DNA from: Nocardioides sp. SYSU D00038
Lineage (GTDB): Bacteria; Actinomycetota; Actinomycetes; Propionibacteriales; Nocardioidaceae
Assembly: GCF_016924665.1 (NCBI RefSeq)
Contig: NZ_JAFFJT010000023.1
Coordinates: forward strand, 124,001 to 188,000
Length of the DNA: 64,000 nucleotides
Direction: 5' to 3'
Below, in pieces: positions 26,050 to 34,542 of the stretch. A program made the translations under genes and the position numbers. The notes beneath the pieces were generated by a model. The model was not told where the DNA came from, ran no database searches, and saw only the letters and a program-made list of their open reading frames with translations. How positions within the stretch are numbered: the first letter of the stretch is position 1; each line of letters starts with the position of its first letter.

Positions 26050-27061
26050 GGGGGTTCCTCGCTGGGTGGGCGGGGACCCGGGCGTTCCCGGGCCCGAGGT
26101 CGGCGCGGAGCCGGACCAGCGCGCTGTGCAGGTCGGGTGCGTCGACGACGACGATGATGCCGAGCAGTCCGGCGTAGAAGAGCTGGGTGACGTACGCCGG
26201 CAGCGCCGTCACCGTGGCGATCTCGGCCAGCAGGGCCACCGCCAGGATGCCGCCGAGCAGGCCCACGGCGCTGCCCCGACCCCCGGCGAGGGAGACGCCG
26301 CCGAGCAGGGCTGCGGCCGCCGCGAGGATCAGCGGCTGGACGCCCGGGTCGGGGTTGGCCGACCCGAGGCTCAGGCTGAGCAGCGAGCCACCCAGGCCGG
26401 CGATCACACCCGACGCGACGAAGGTGCCGACCAGCAGCGGGCCGACCGCCACGCCGGCCACCCTGCTGGCGCGCCGGTCACCCCCGATGGCCCGCAGCTC
26501 CCGGCCCCACCGGGTGGCGGCGAGCACGAGGGCCGCCAGGGCGAACAGCGCCAGCGTGATCAGGCTGCGCGGGGAGAACCAGGTCAGCACCGTCTGGTCG
26601 ACCCAGAGGATGACGTCGACGTTCGCGTAGGTCTTGGTGAGGCCGCCGGACAGCGCGCTGGTCAGGCCGAGCAGCGCGATGTAGGTCGCCAGCGTCACCG
26701 GCATCGAGGGCAGCCTCAGCCCGGCGATCAGGCAGCCCTGGGCCAGACCGATCGCCGCACCCGCACCCACGGCGGCGAGGACGCCGTGGGCGACGTGCTC
26801 CTGGCCGAGCTGGACGGTGAGCATCCCGCCGAGCGCGTAGGTGCCGACGACGGAGAGGTCGAACTCGCCGGCGATCATCGTGAGGCCGAGGGCGAGCGCG
26901 AGCGGCCCGAGTCGGGCGAAGATCTGCAGGGTGTTGTAGACGTCGAAGGAGCCGATGGTCGCGTCGGAGTAGGTGGGCACGAGCACGAAGGCGACCAGCG
27001 TGACCCCGAACGCCGTCAGGGGCAGCAGCACCGCGGGGCGGCCGAGCGGGTGCGACGTCAC
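26042..27061 (-). CDS. Ribose-type ABC importer permease (second)
   Basis: A 339-residue RbsC-family permease (BPD_transp_2) with eight to ten TM helices. Family marks are GLTMIAGEFDLSVVGTYALGG, VTLATYIALLGLTSALSGG and the coupling region RAIGGDRRASRVAGVAV. GTG at 27061 overlaps the stop of the first permease (GTGA); its end overlaps the lactonase start. Two different RbsC-like permeases in tandem suggest a heterodimeric pore, as in RbsC-family systems with paired permeases such as YtfT/YjfF (family knowledge). Confidence 0.9.
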   Translation of the reverse strand: MTSHPLGRPAVLLPLTAFGVTLVAFVLVPTYSDATIGSFDVYNTLQIFARLGPLALALGLTMIAGEFDLSVVGTYALGGMLTVQLGQEHVAHGVLAAVGAGAAIGLAQGCLIAGLRLPSMPVTLATYIALLGLTSALSGGLTKTYANVDVILWVDQTVLTWFSPRSLITLALFALAALVLAATRWGRELRAIGGDRRASRVAGVAVGPLLVGTFVASGVIAGLGGSLLSLSLGSANPDPGVQPLILAAAAALLGGVSLAGGRGSAVGLLGGILAVALLAEIATVTALPAYVTQLFYAGLLGIIVVVDAPDLHSALVRLRADLGPGNARVPAHPARNPHV

Positions 27062-28038
27062 GAGGCACGTCCCTTCGAGCGCAGGTGCACCAGCACGACG
27101 ACGAGCAGCACGATGACGCCCTTCACCATGATCTGCACCCCGGTGGAGTAGCCGCGCAGCAGGAGGATGTCGGAGACCGCGGCGATGAGCACGGCGCCGG
27201 CCAGCGTGCGCACCGCCGAGCCACGGCCGCCGGAGATGGGGGTGCCGCCGGCCAGCACCGCGGCGATGGCGTCGAAGGTGAGCGTGCCGCCCAGGTTGAC
27301 GTTGGCCGCGGTGTTGAACGCCGCGGTGAACGCGGCCGTGACGGCGAAGAGCGATCCCGCTCCGAGCCACGCCACCGTGGTGGTCCGGCCGACCGGCAGA
27401 CCGGCCGCCCGGGCGGCCCGGCGGTTCTCCCCGCCGAGGTAGAGCGACCGGCCGAACCCGGTGCGCCGCAGCACCCACTCGACGACCGCCGTGAGCGCGA
27501 GGAGCACGAAGACGCAGAGCGGGACCCCGCCGGGCGTCGCGTTGAGGACGTCGTAGCCGGTGCCCGACGGGGAGACCGACGTCCCACCGGTCAGACCGGT
27601 CGCGACCCCGGTGATCGCGAAGCTGGCCGCGATGGTGAGCACCACCGGGTTGGCCGCGGCGAAGCCGACCACCGCGCCCTGCAGGCCGGTCACCACGGCG
27701 CCGCAGACGACCGCCAGGACCAGGGCGGGAACGAGCCCGAGCGACTGGGCGGACAGGAACACCATCCCGCTCGCCGCCACGGTCTGGGAGATCGCGAGCG
27801 AGACCGCGGCCCCGCCGACCATGATCAGGGTGAGGCCGAGGGCCGCGATGCCGACCAGGCTCGCCGAGGTCAGGATGGCCTTGAGGTTGGCGTAGGAGAC
27901 GAACCGGTCGGTGGACAGGCCGACGACCAGCACCGCGACGACGGCCACGACGACCACCGCGTCGGTGGCCAGGTCGCCTCGGCGGCGGCTCCGGCTCGGT
28001 GCGGTCGCCCCGGACGCCGGGACGGTGAGCGTGTTCAC
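27058..28038 (-). CDS. Ribose-type ABC importer permease (first)
   Basis: A 326-residue RbsC-family permease. It starts with a basic cytoplasmic N-terminus and then TM1 (AVVVVAVVAVLVVGL). Family marks are GLTLIMVGGAAVSLAISQTVAAS, ANPVVLTIAASFAITG and YLGGENRRAARAAGLPV, the coupling loop facing the ATPase. GTG 28038 overlaps the ATPase stop by 4 bp. It pairs with the permease encoded next. Confidence 0.9.
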   Translation of the reverse strand: MNTLTVPASGATAPSRSRRRGDLATDAVVVVAVVAVLVVGLSTDRFVSYANLKAILTSASLVGIAALGLTLIMVGGAAVSLAISQTVAASGMVFLSAQSLGLVPALVLAVVCGAVVTGLQGAVVGFAAANPVVLTIAASFAITGVATGLTGGTSVSPSGTGYDVLNATPGGVPLCVFVLLALTAVVEWVLRRTGFGRSLYLGGENRRAARAAGLPVGRTTTVAWLGAGSLFAVTAAFTAAFNTAANVNLGGTLTFDAIAAVLAGGTPISGGRGSAVRTLAGAVLIAAVSDILLLRGYSTGVQIMVKGVIVLLVVVLVHLRSKGRAS

Positions 28039-29618
28039 GACAGGAGCTCCTTCGCCGGCGCTCCGACCCCGCGGTCGTGGGGGTCGCGGGGGTCGTGGGG
28101 GTCGTGACCTCCGTGGGTGATCTCGCGCAGCAGCACCGAGCCCGCGGTGTCGCCCACGTGGGTGCGCACGACATCGCCCTTGTGCATGGTGACCACGACG
28201 TCGGCCAGGTCGAGCAGCTCCTCGAGCTCGGTGGAGCTGAACAGCACCGCGAGCCCGTCGGTGGCGGCGCTACGCAGCAGGTCGTGGATCGCCGCTCGGC
28301 CGCCGACGTCGACCCCGCGGGTCGGGTCGTCGAGCAGGAGGACGCGGACGTCGTCGCGGTGCAGGCACCGACCGACGAACACCTTCTGCTGGTTGCCGCC
28401 GCTCAGCGACCCCACGGCGTCGCGGGCGCGGTGCGGCTCGATCGCGCACACCCCGAGCAGCTCGGCCACCGACCGCGACCACCGTGCGCGGCTGACCACG
28501 CCCAGGCGGGTGAGCGTGGGCAGGCGGGTCGCGAGGAGGTTCCAGCCGATCGGCTTGTCGAGGAAGAGTCCCTCGGTCTTGCGGTCGTTGGAGACGAAGG
28601 CGATGCCCGCGGCGCTGGCGACGGTGGGCCGGCCGGTGCGCACCCGCCGACCGTCGACCTCGACCACGCCGGTCGCGGCCGGCACCAGCCCGGCCAGCGC
28701 GCGGAGCACGTCGGACGCACCCGAGCCGAGCTGCCCGGCCACGGCGTACACCTGCCCGGCCCGCAGGGAGATGCTGAAGTCGTGCACGCGACCCGGCACC
28801 GACAGCCCGGTCACGGACAGCACGACGTCGCCGGACCGCCCGGCCCGGGTCCGGTCGAGGCGGGAGGGCGCCTCCCCCAGCATCTGCTCGATCAGCGAGT
28901 CGACGGTCAGCCCGTCCGCCGCTGCGGTGGCGACGACGGCGCCGTCGCGCATCACCGTGACCCGGTCGCACAGGGCCAGCACCTCGCCGAGCCGGTGGGA
29001 GACGAAGAGGATGGCGCAGCCGGTGGCGGCCACCTTGCGCACCGAGGCGTAGACGTACTCGCTCTCCACGTCGCTGAGGGTCGCGGTGGGCTCGTCCAGG
29101 ATCAGCAGCCGCGCGTCCTGGCCCAGGGCCCGGGCGATCTCGACCAGCTGCCGCTCGCCGATGCCCAGCGACGACAGCGGCCGGTCGAGGGCGACGTGGG
29201 TGAGGCCGACGCTGTCGAGCAGCGCACGGAACCGCCGACGCGAACGGCGAGCCCGGTTGAGCCAGCCGGTGCGGGCGTCGCCGAGCATCAGGTTCTCGGC
29301 GACGCTGAGCGACGGCACGACGCTGAGCTCCTGGTCGACCAGCGCCACGCCGGCGCGCTGGGCCGCCTGGCGGCTGCGGAGGTCGACGACCTCGCCGCCG
29401 ATGGAGATCTCCCCGCCGTCGGGGTCCTCCTGCCCGGAGAGCATCTTCACGACCGTGCTCTTGCCGGCGCCGTTGTGGCCGCACAGGGCGTGGATCTCCC
29501 CCGCCTCGATGCCGAACGACGCCCCGCGCACGGCCCGGGTGCTCCCGAAGCTCTTGACCAGGCCGTCCACGCGGACCAGCTCGTGGCCGGTCCGCGCGGA
29601 CGTGGACGCGACGGTCAC
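28035..29618 (-). CDS. Ribose-type ABC importer ATPase (RbsA/MglA, two domains)
   Basis: A 527-residue tandem ATPase. Domain 1 has GHNGAGKST, the signature variant LGIGERQLVEIARAL and LLILDEPTATLS. Domain 2 has a degenerate Walker A (GQLGSGASD, lacking the lysine), signature LSGGNQQKV and Walker B LLLDDPTRGVDVG. One weakened site is usual in RbsA/MglA proteins. The C-terminal end has a short H/D-rich repeat (GGHDPHDPRDPHDRG), encoded by GGGGGTCGTGG-like repeats. GTG 29618 overlaps the binding-protein stop (GTGA). It energises uptake of a sugar-like or lactone compound. Confidence 0.92.
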   Translation of the reverse strand: MTVASTSARTGHELVRVDGLVKSFGSTRAVRGASFGIEAGEIHALCGHNGAGKSTVVKMLSGQEDPDGGEISIGGEVVDLRSRQAAQRAGVALVDQELSVVPSLSVAENLMLGDARTGWLNRARRSRRRFRALLDSVGLTHVALDRPLSSLGIGERQLVEIARALGQDARLLILDEPTATLSDVESEYVYASVRKVAATGCAILFVSHRLGEVLALCDRVTVMRDGAVVATAAADGLTVDSLIEQMLGEAPSRLDRTRAGRSGDVVLSVTGLSVPGRVHDFSISLRAGQVYAVAGQLGSGASDVLRALAGLVPAATGVVEVDGRRVRTGRPTVASAAGIAFVSNDRKTEGLFLDKPIGWNLLATRLPTLTRLGVVSRARWSRSVAELLGVCAIEPHRARDAVGSLSGGNQQKVFVGRCLHRDDVRVLLLDDPTRGVDVGGRAAIHDLLRSAATDGLAVLFSSTELEELLDLADVVVTMHKGDVVRTHVGDTAGSVLLREITHGGHDPHDPRDPHDRGVGAPAKELLS

Positions 29619-30733
29619 GCCTTGCTGCACTGCTCGGCGAACTCGTCGACGTTCGCGGCGGTGACCCGCTCCTCCGCGACGACGACCTTCTCGTCCGGCT
29701 TGTCGTCGGAGAAGTAGGCGGCCAGGTAGTCGACCGTCTCCTGCGCGATGGTGCCGGGGTCCTCGGTCGCCGTGCCGTAGAGGGTGCCCTCCCGGATGGC
29801 GTCGATCCCGGACTTGAAGCAGTTGCTGCCCGTGACGATCAGCCCGTCGTCGCCACCCACCTCGCACCCTGCCTGCTTGGCCGAGGCGATGATCGCCAGC
29901 GCCTGGTAGTCGGCCATGCCGTAGGCGCCCTGCACCCCGGAGCAGCCGTGCTTGGCGAACAGCTGGGTGGCGATCCTGCCGGTCAACGCCGGGTCCCAGT
30001 TGCCGTCCTCGACCTCGATGACCTCGTAGTCGGGCGACTTCGCCATCTCGGCGTCGAACCCGACCATGCGGTCCTGCGACGCGAACCCGGACGCGGTGCC
30101 GGTGATCACGATGATGTTGCCGGATTCCTTGCCCTGGGCCTGGAGTCCCTCGACCAGGTTCTGCGCCGCGGCGACGCCCAGCGCCTCGTTGTCGGAGAGG
30201 ACCTGCAGCACGTCGCCCTCGACCGAGGGATCCGGCCGGCCGTCGAAGACCAGCACCGGCACCCCGGCCTGCTTGGCCTTCTGGATCGGCACGATCATCG
30301 AGGAGGTGTCGAGCAGGGCGGCGACGATGATGTCGGGCTGGTTGGAGATGGCCTGGTTGAAGTTCGTCACCGCCGTGCCCGGATCCATCGTCGTGAGGTC
30401 GACGACCTCCGCGCCCTGGCTCTCGAGCCCGTCGGTGAAGACCTGGTTGTAGTAGGCACCCCACGGGTTGTCGTTGCCGTAGCCCACGAAGTTGATCGTC
30501 TTGCCGTCGAGTCCGCCGGCGTCCCCGCCGCCGGAGTCGGAGCCGGAGCCGCCACCGCCGTCGTCGCCACCGCAGGCCGCGGCGGTCAGGGCGAGGGCGC
30601 CGAGCCCGGCCGCGAGCCGGAGCGAGACGGAGCGTCCGCGACGCGGACGGCCGGGCAGCGGGCCGCCGGGGAGGGAGGAGTCGTTGCGCCGGACGGGCGC
30701 CCCGAGGACGTGCTTGAGCGTGGACCTGGGCAT
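29615..30733 (-). CDS. Ribose-type ABC importer substrate-binding lipoprotein
   Basis: A 372-residue type-I periplasmic-binding protein. After a long basic N-terminus it has a lipoprotein signal (LAAGLGALALTAAAC, cysteine near residue 54) and a glycine/serine/aspartate linker. The Peripla_BP_4 fold follows, starting INFVGYGNDNPWGAYYNQVF and containing NQPDIIVAALLDTSS, VPVLVFDGRPD and NIIVITGTASGFASQDRMVGF. ATG 30733 has a strong RBS (AGGAGAC). It heads the minus-strand operon and is divergent from the GAF/PucR regulator, with an inverted repeat 27 bp upstream of the start. It captures the substrate outside the cell. Confidence 0.92.
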   Translation of the reverse strand: MPRSTLKHVLGAPVRRNDSSLPGGPLPGRPRRGRSVSLRLAAGLGALALTAAACGGDDGGGGSGSDSGGGDAGGLDGKTINFVGYGNDNPWGAYYNQVFTDGLESQGAEVVDLTTMDPGTAVTNFNQAISNQPDIIVAALLDTSSMIVPIQKAKQAGVPVLVFDGRPDPSVEGDVLQVLSDNEALGVAAAQNLVEGLQAQGKESGNIIVITGTASGFASQDRMVGFDAEMAKSPDYEVIEVEDGNWDPALTGRIATQLFAKHGCSGVQGAYGMADYQALAIIASAKQAGCEVGGDDGLIVTGSNCFKSGIDAIREGTLYGTATEDPGTIAQETVDYLAAYFSDDKPDEKVVVAEERVTAANVDEFAEQCSKA

Positions 30734-30759
30734 GGAGTCTCCTGGAGGAACGCGGGGCA

Positions 30760-30775
30760 TGTGGCGTGCGCCACA
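30760..30775. promoter_or_regulatory. Inverted repeat TGTGGCG-N2-CGCCACA, candidate operator
   Basis: Perfect 7-bp arms separated by TG, 27 bp upstream of the binding-protein start and 112 bp upstream of the divergent regulator. The position suits control of the importer operon by the GAF/PucR-type regulator or another local factor; the binder is inferred. Confidence 0.5.
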
Positions 30776-30886
30776 GCTCGGTTGCCGGAACACTAGGGCG
30801 GCTGGAGCACCCCAGAGAGGGGTGATCCCCACACCGTTGTGCCGCGCTCGGTGGCGGATTCCTCCACCCTGGGCCACACTCACCGG

Positions 30887-32680
30887 GTGACGACCGACGC
30901 GGGTGGCTACCGGACCGCGAGTCCCGACCTGGCGTCGTACCGCCAGCGGCGCGAGCGCGAGCTGAGCTCGCTCTACGCCACCGCGCGGTCGCTGACGGCG
31001 CTGGGCGAGACCGACGTGGTGCTGGACTCGATCGTGCGGGCGGCCCACGAGCTCATCGGCACCGACTTCACCTACCTGTCCCTCCTCGGACCGGACGGTG
31101 AGCTGACGCTCAAGGCCTCCGAGGGCACGATCTCGTCGACGTTCGCCGACGCCCGGGTGCCCTCGGGCACCGGGGTCGGGGGGCGCGTCATCGCCACCGG
31201 CGCGCCGGCCTGGGTGAGCAACTACCTCGCCACCCGCGACGTGCCGCACGACCGGAGCTTCGACGACCTGGTGCTGCCGGAGGGGATGGTGGCCCTGCTG
31301 GGCGTGCCGCTGCTGGTCGGCGACGAGGTCGTCGGAGTGCTGTTCGCGGCCGACCGCACCGAGCGGCCGTTCGAGAACGACGAGGTCGCCCTGCTCAGCG
31401 CCTTCGCCGACCACGCGGCCGTCGCGCTCAACAACGCACGCCTCTACGACGAGACCCGGTCGGCACTCAAGGAGCTGCAGTCGGCGTACGAGACGATCGA
31501 GCGGCAGGTCGCGGTGATGGAGCGGGCCCAGGCGGTGCACGAGTCGCTCACCCACGTGGTGCTCAAGGGTGGGGGCGCAGCCGAGATCGCGCAGCTCCTC
31601 GTCGACCACCTCCAGGGGACGGTCACGGTCTTCGACCGCACCGGTGCGGTGATCGCCGCCGGGAGTCCCGACGGGGCGCCGGAGCCGGCAGTGCAGCGCT
31701 CCTCACCCGACGCCGTCGAGCAGGCCCGGCAGTCGGGCCGGTGGGCCACCACCACCGACAGCACGGGGGTGTGGCGCACGGCCGCCACCGTCCAGGCCGG
31801 CGACAGCCACCTCGGCGCGCTGCTGCTGACCCGGTCGCACGAGCCGGCCCCCGTCGACATCCGCACCCTCGAGCGCGCCGCCCAGATCATGGGCCTGCTG
31901 ATCCTCAAGGAGACGGCGGTGGCCCAGGCCGAGGAGCGCGTGAGCGGCGAGCTGCTCACCGAGCTCCTGGTCTCCTCGCCGCCCGTGGGACCCACCCAGC
32001 GGGCCCGGGCCCAGGCGCGCGGCATCGACGTCGCCACCCTCGACGTCCTGGTGGTCGCCGCGTCGGCCACGCGGTCGCCGGCGGAGGTCAGCCGCCGGCT
32101 GCACCAGCTCTCCGGCGATTGGGGCGGGCTCGCCGGCGAGCACCTGGGCCGGGCGACGATGCTGGCCCACGCCACCGACGTCGCCGAGGTGGCCGAGAGC
32201 CTGCACGCGCGCCTGCGGCGCGACCTCGGCACACCGGTGCGGGTGGTCGCGGAGCGGGTGGTCGACCAGGGCTGGGGTCGCGCCTTCGAGCTGGCCAGCC
32301 GGTGCTGCGGGCTGATGCAGACGCTCGGCGTGACCGACCAGGGGACGACGGCGGGCCGCTACTCGATGTTCGCCCTCGTCTTCGATCCCGAGCGGAGCGA
32401 GGAGCTGGACGCGCTGCTGCGCGACACCGTCGAGCCGCTGGCCGCCCACGACGCGCTCCGCTCGACCCAGCTCGTGGCGACGTTGACGGCGTACTTCCAC
32501 CACGCCGGCAACCTGAGCCGGACCGCCCGGACCCTGCACATCCACCTCAACACCCTGCACAAGCGCCTCCACCGGGTGGAGGCGCTCCTCGGCGCGGGAT
32601 GGCGGTCGCCCGACCGCGCCCTGCACCTCCAGCTCGCGCTGCGGCTGCACGAGCTGCGCGGTCAGTCACTCACCGGCTGA
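30887..32680 (+). CDS. GAF-domain transcriptional regulator with PucR-type C-terminal HTH
   Basis: A 597-residue regulator. Residues ~20-185 form a GAF ligand-sensing domain (SIVRAAHELIGTDFTYLSLLGPDG ... GTGVGGRVIATGAPAWVSNY). A long middle region follows, then the PucR/CdaR-type C-terminal helix-turn-helix (LVATLTAYFHHAGNLSRTARTLHIHLNTLHKRLHRVEALLG, near residues 530-575). GTG 30887 is used; GTG 30839 in frame would add 16 residues. It is divergent from the ribose-type importer/lactonase operon and is the likely ligand-responsive regulator of it (context). Its 3' end overlaps the convergent membrane-protein gene by 15 bp. Confidence 0.88.
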   Translation: MTTDAGGYRTASPDLASYRQRRERELSSLYATARSLTALGETDVVLDSIVRAAHELIGTDFTYLSLLGPDGELTLKASEGTISSTFADARVPSGTGVGGRVIATGAPAWVSNYLATRDVPHDRSFDDLVLPEGMVALLGVPLLVGDEVVGVLFAADRTERPFENDEVALLSAFADHAAVALNNARLYDETRSALKELQSAYETIERQVAVMERAQAVHESLTHVVLKGGGAAEIAQLLVDHLQGTVTVFDRTGAVIAAGSPDGAPEPAVQRSSPDAVEQARQSGRWATTTDSTGVWRTAATVQAGDSHLGALLLTRSHEPAPVDIRTLERAAQIMGLLILKETAVAQAEERVSGELLTELLVSSPPVGPTQRARAQARGIDVATLDVLVVAASATRSPAEVSRRLHQLSGDWGGLAGEHLGRATMLAHATDVAEVAESLHARLRRDLGTPVRVVAERVVDQGWGRAFELASRCCGLMQTLGVTDQGTTAGRYSMFALVFDPERSEELDALLRDTVEPLAAHDALRSTQLVATLTAYFHHAGNLSRTARTLHIHLNTLHKRLHRVEALLGAGWRSPDRALHLQLALRLHELRGQSLTG

Positions 32681-33091
32681 GACGACGCTGCGCTGGAGGC
32701 CGTGCACCAACAGGTGCAGGGCCAGGACCAGGGTGCCGCCGAGCGCCACGACGTTGCCGACCGCGTCGAGCGCCGCGAGCTCGGCCAGGTGGTGCAGGTG
32801 GTAGACCAGGTGGGTGAGGTCGAAGACGGTCCAGGCCCCACCCAGCACCAGCAGCGCCGTGGCGTCCAGGCGGCACAGCGCGATCACCCCGGCCACGGCG
32901 AGCGCCAGGTAGAGCCCGCCCACGTCGCGGACCAGGTGCTCGTTGAACGGCCCGTCCACGCCCACCCACACCCGGTGGAACCCTGGGAAGCTGTCGTAGA
33001 AGGACCGCGGCGCGAGCGCCGCCCACGGCCCGACGTAGAGCGCCGAGGCCGTGAGGAGGCCGGTGGTGACGTGGAGCGTGGTGGGTCGCAT
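32666..33091 (-). CDS. Small four-helix membrane protein, unknown function
   Basis: A 141-residue protein with four likely TM helices (residues ~8-28, 58-75, 78-98 and 113-130). Polar residues include the loop VGVDGPFNEHLVRDVGG and LVYHLHHLAELAALD. I do not recognise a named family with certainty. ATG 33091 gives MRPTTLHVTTGLLTASALYVGPWAALAPRSFYDSFPG. It is convergent with the PucR-type gene, sharing 15 bp at the 3' ends, and about 100 bp from the divergent serine hydrolase. Confidence 0.7.
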   Translation of the reverse strand: MRPTTLHVTTGLLTASALYVGPWAALAPRSFYDSFPGFHRVWVGVDGPFNEHLVRDVGGLYLALAVAGVIALCRLDATALLVLGGAWTVFDLTHLVYHLHHLAELAALDAVGNVVALGGTLVLALHLLVHGLQRSVVSAGE

Positions 33092-33187
33092 GCCTGGTGG
33101 ACGAGCCCGCCGCCTGGTTCGTGACTCCGCAGCCCCGGTGCGCTCCTGCCGGTTGCCCGGATCGCTCGGCCCGGGGAGGGTGGAGGC

Positions 33188-34540
33188 GTGCGTGCGCGAC
33201 GGCCCGACCTCGACCGGATCTCACCGGACGCCCAGGACGTGCTCGACCGGTACGGCGTGCCCGGCTGCTCGGTGGCGGTCCGGGAGGCGGGCGAGGTCGT
33301 GCTGGACCAGGGACTCGGCACGAGTCGCGCCGCCACCGGGGAGCGGCTGACGTCGACGACGCGCCTGCAGGCCTGCTCGATGAGCAAGCCCGTGGCCGTG
33401 GTCGGGGCGATGCGCCTGATCGAGCAGGGGTTGCTCGACCTGGACGCCGACGTGTCCGACTACCTCACCCGGTGGGCGGTGCCGCCGAGCGGCGACTGGC
33501 GACCGCGGCTCACCCTGCGCCAGCTGGCCAGCCACACCGCCGGCCTCACCGCGCACCCCGGGTTCCCCGGCTACCGGCGGGGGGAGCGCGTCCCGACGCT
33601 GGTCGAGTCGCTCGGGGGCCAGCACCCCGCAAACGCGCCCGGGGTGCGCGTCGACATGGTGCCGGGGCTCCGCTTCCGCTACTCGGGGGCCGGCACGTCG
33701 CTCCTGCAGCTGGTGCTGGAGGAGGTGACCGCGACGCGCGCCGACGAGCTCCTCGCCGAGCTGGTCCTCGAGCCGCTGGGCATGCACGACAGCACGTTCG
33801 CCCAGGACCTCGACGACCCCGAGCGGGCACACGGCCACCTGGCCGGCTCGCGGCCGGTGCCGGGCGGCTGGCGGGTGCAGCCCGAGGAGTGCGCGGCCGG
33901 CCTGTGGACCACGGCCGCCGACTACCTGCGGTTCCTCGACGGGGTGCAGCGGGCCTACGCGGGCGAGGCCGGCGCGATCCTCGCCCCGGCGACCGCGCGA
34001 GAGCTGCTGACGCCCGTCGTGGCGCTGCCGTCGGGTCCCGACCTGACCCGGATGACCCACGTCGGCCTCGGCTTCTTCGTCGCCGTCCGGGACGACGGAC
34101 CCGCCTGGTTCGGCCACACCGGCTCCAACGTCGGCTTCCGGTGCGCCGCGGTGGCCGGCCTGCGCGGTCGGCACGGCGCCGTCGTGATGACCAACGGCGA
34201 CGACGGCACGCCGGTCGTGACGAGCGTGCTGCGCGCGGTCGCGACCGTGCTGGGGTGGGACGACGTGGTCCCTGAAGAGGGTCCGGCAGCGGAGGGGGTG
34301 ACCGTCCTGGCGGACCGCGCCGGCACCTACTGCAGCGACGACGGGCTGGTCGTCACCCTGGCGGACGACGACGGCCGGGTGGTGCTCACGGTCCCCCACC
34401 AGCCGCCGGTCACCCTCCGTCGCGAGGGCGCCACGACCCTGACGACCGACCACCTCGACCTCCGCGTCCTGCTGGCGGACGACGGCTCGATCACGGTTGA
34501 GCAGGGCGGGCACCCGATCACGCTCCACCGGGCGAGCTGA
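33188..34540 (+). CDS. Serine hydrolase, beta-lactamase class C/esterase family
   Basis: A 450-residue serine hydrolase. The S-x-x-K motif is S64-M-S-K67 (QACSMSKP), the second motif is Y-S-G (RYSGAGTSLLQLVLEE; class C enzymes have Y-x-N) and the third is H-T-G (FGHTGSNVGF). The Y-S-G and H-T-G forms occur in esterases and D-aminopeptidase-like members, so antibiotic hydrolysis should not be assumed. Residues ~360-450 form a C-terminal beta domain. No signal peptide is seen, so it is likely cytoplasmic. GTG 33188 is preceded by GGGAGGGTGGAGG. It ends 2 bp from the convergent giant gene. Confidence 0.87.
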   Translation: MRARRPDLDRISPDAQDVLDRYGVPGCSVAVREAGEVVLDQGLGTSRAATGERLTSTTRLQACSMSKPVAVVGAMRLIEQGLLDLDADVSDYLTRWAVPPSGDWRPRLTLRQLASHTAGLTAHPGFPGYRRGERVPTLVESLGGQHPANAPGVRVDMVPGLRFRYSGAGTSLLQLVLEEVTATRADELLAELVLEPLGMHDSTFAQDLDDPERAHGHLAGSRPVPGGWRVQPEECAAGLWTTAADYLRFLDGVQRAYAGEAGAILAPATARELLTPVVALPSGPDLTRMTHVGLGFFVAVRDDGPAWFGHTGSNVGFRCAAVAGLRGRHGAVVMTNGDDGTPVVTSVLRAVATVLGWDDVVPEEGPAAEGVTVLADRAGTYCSDDGLVVTLADDDGRVVLTVPHQPPVTLRREGATTLTTDHLDLRVLLADDGSITVEQGGHPITLHRAS

Positions 34541-34542
34541 CC

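Noticed and set aside
33188..34540. Beta-lactamase antibiotic resistance
   Set aside because: Y-S-G and H-T-G motifs and lack of a signal peptide fit esterase or peptidase-like members better.
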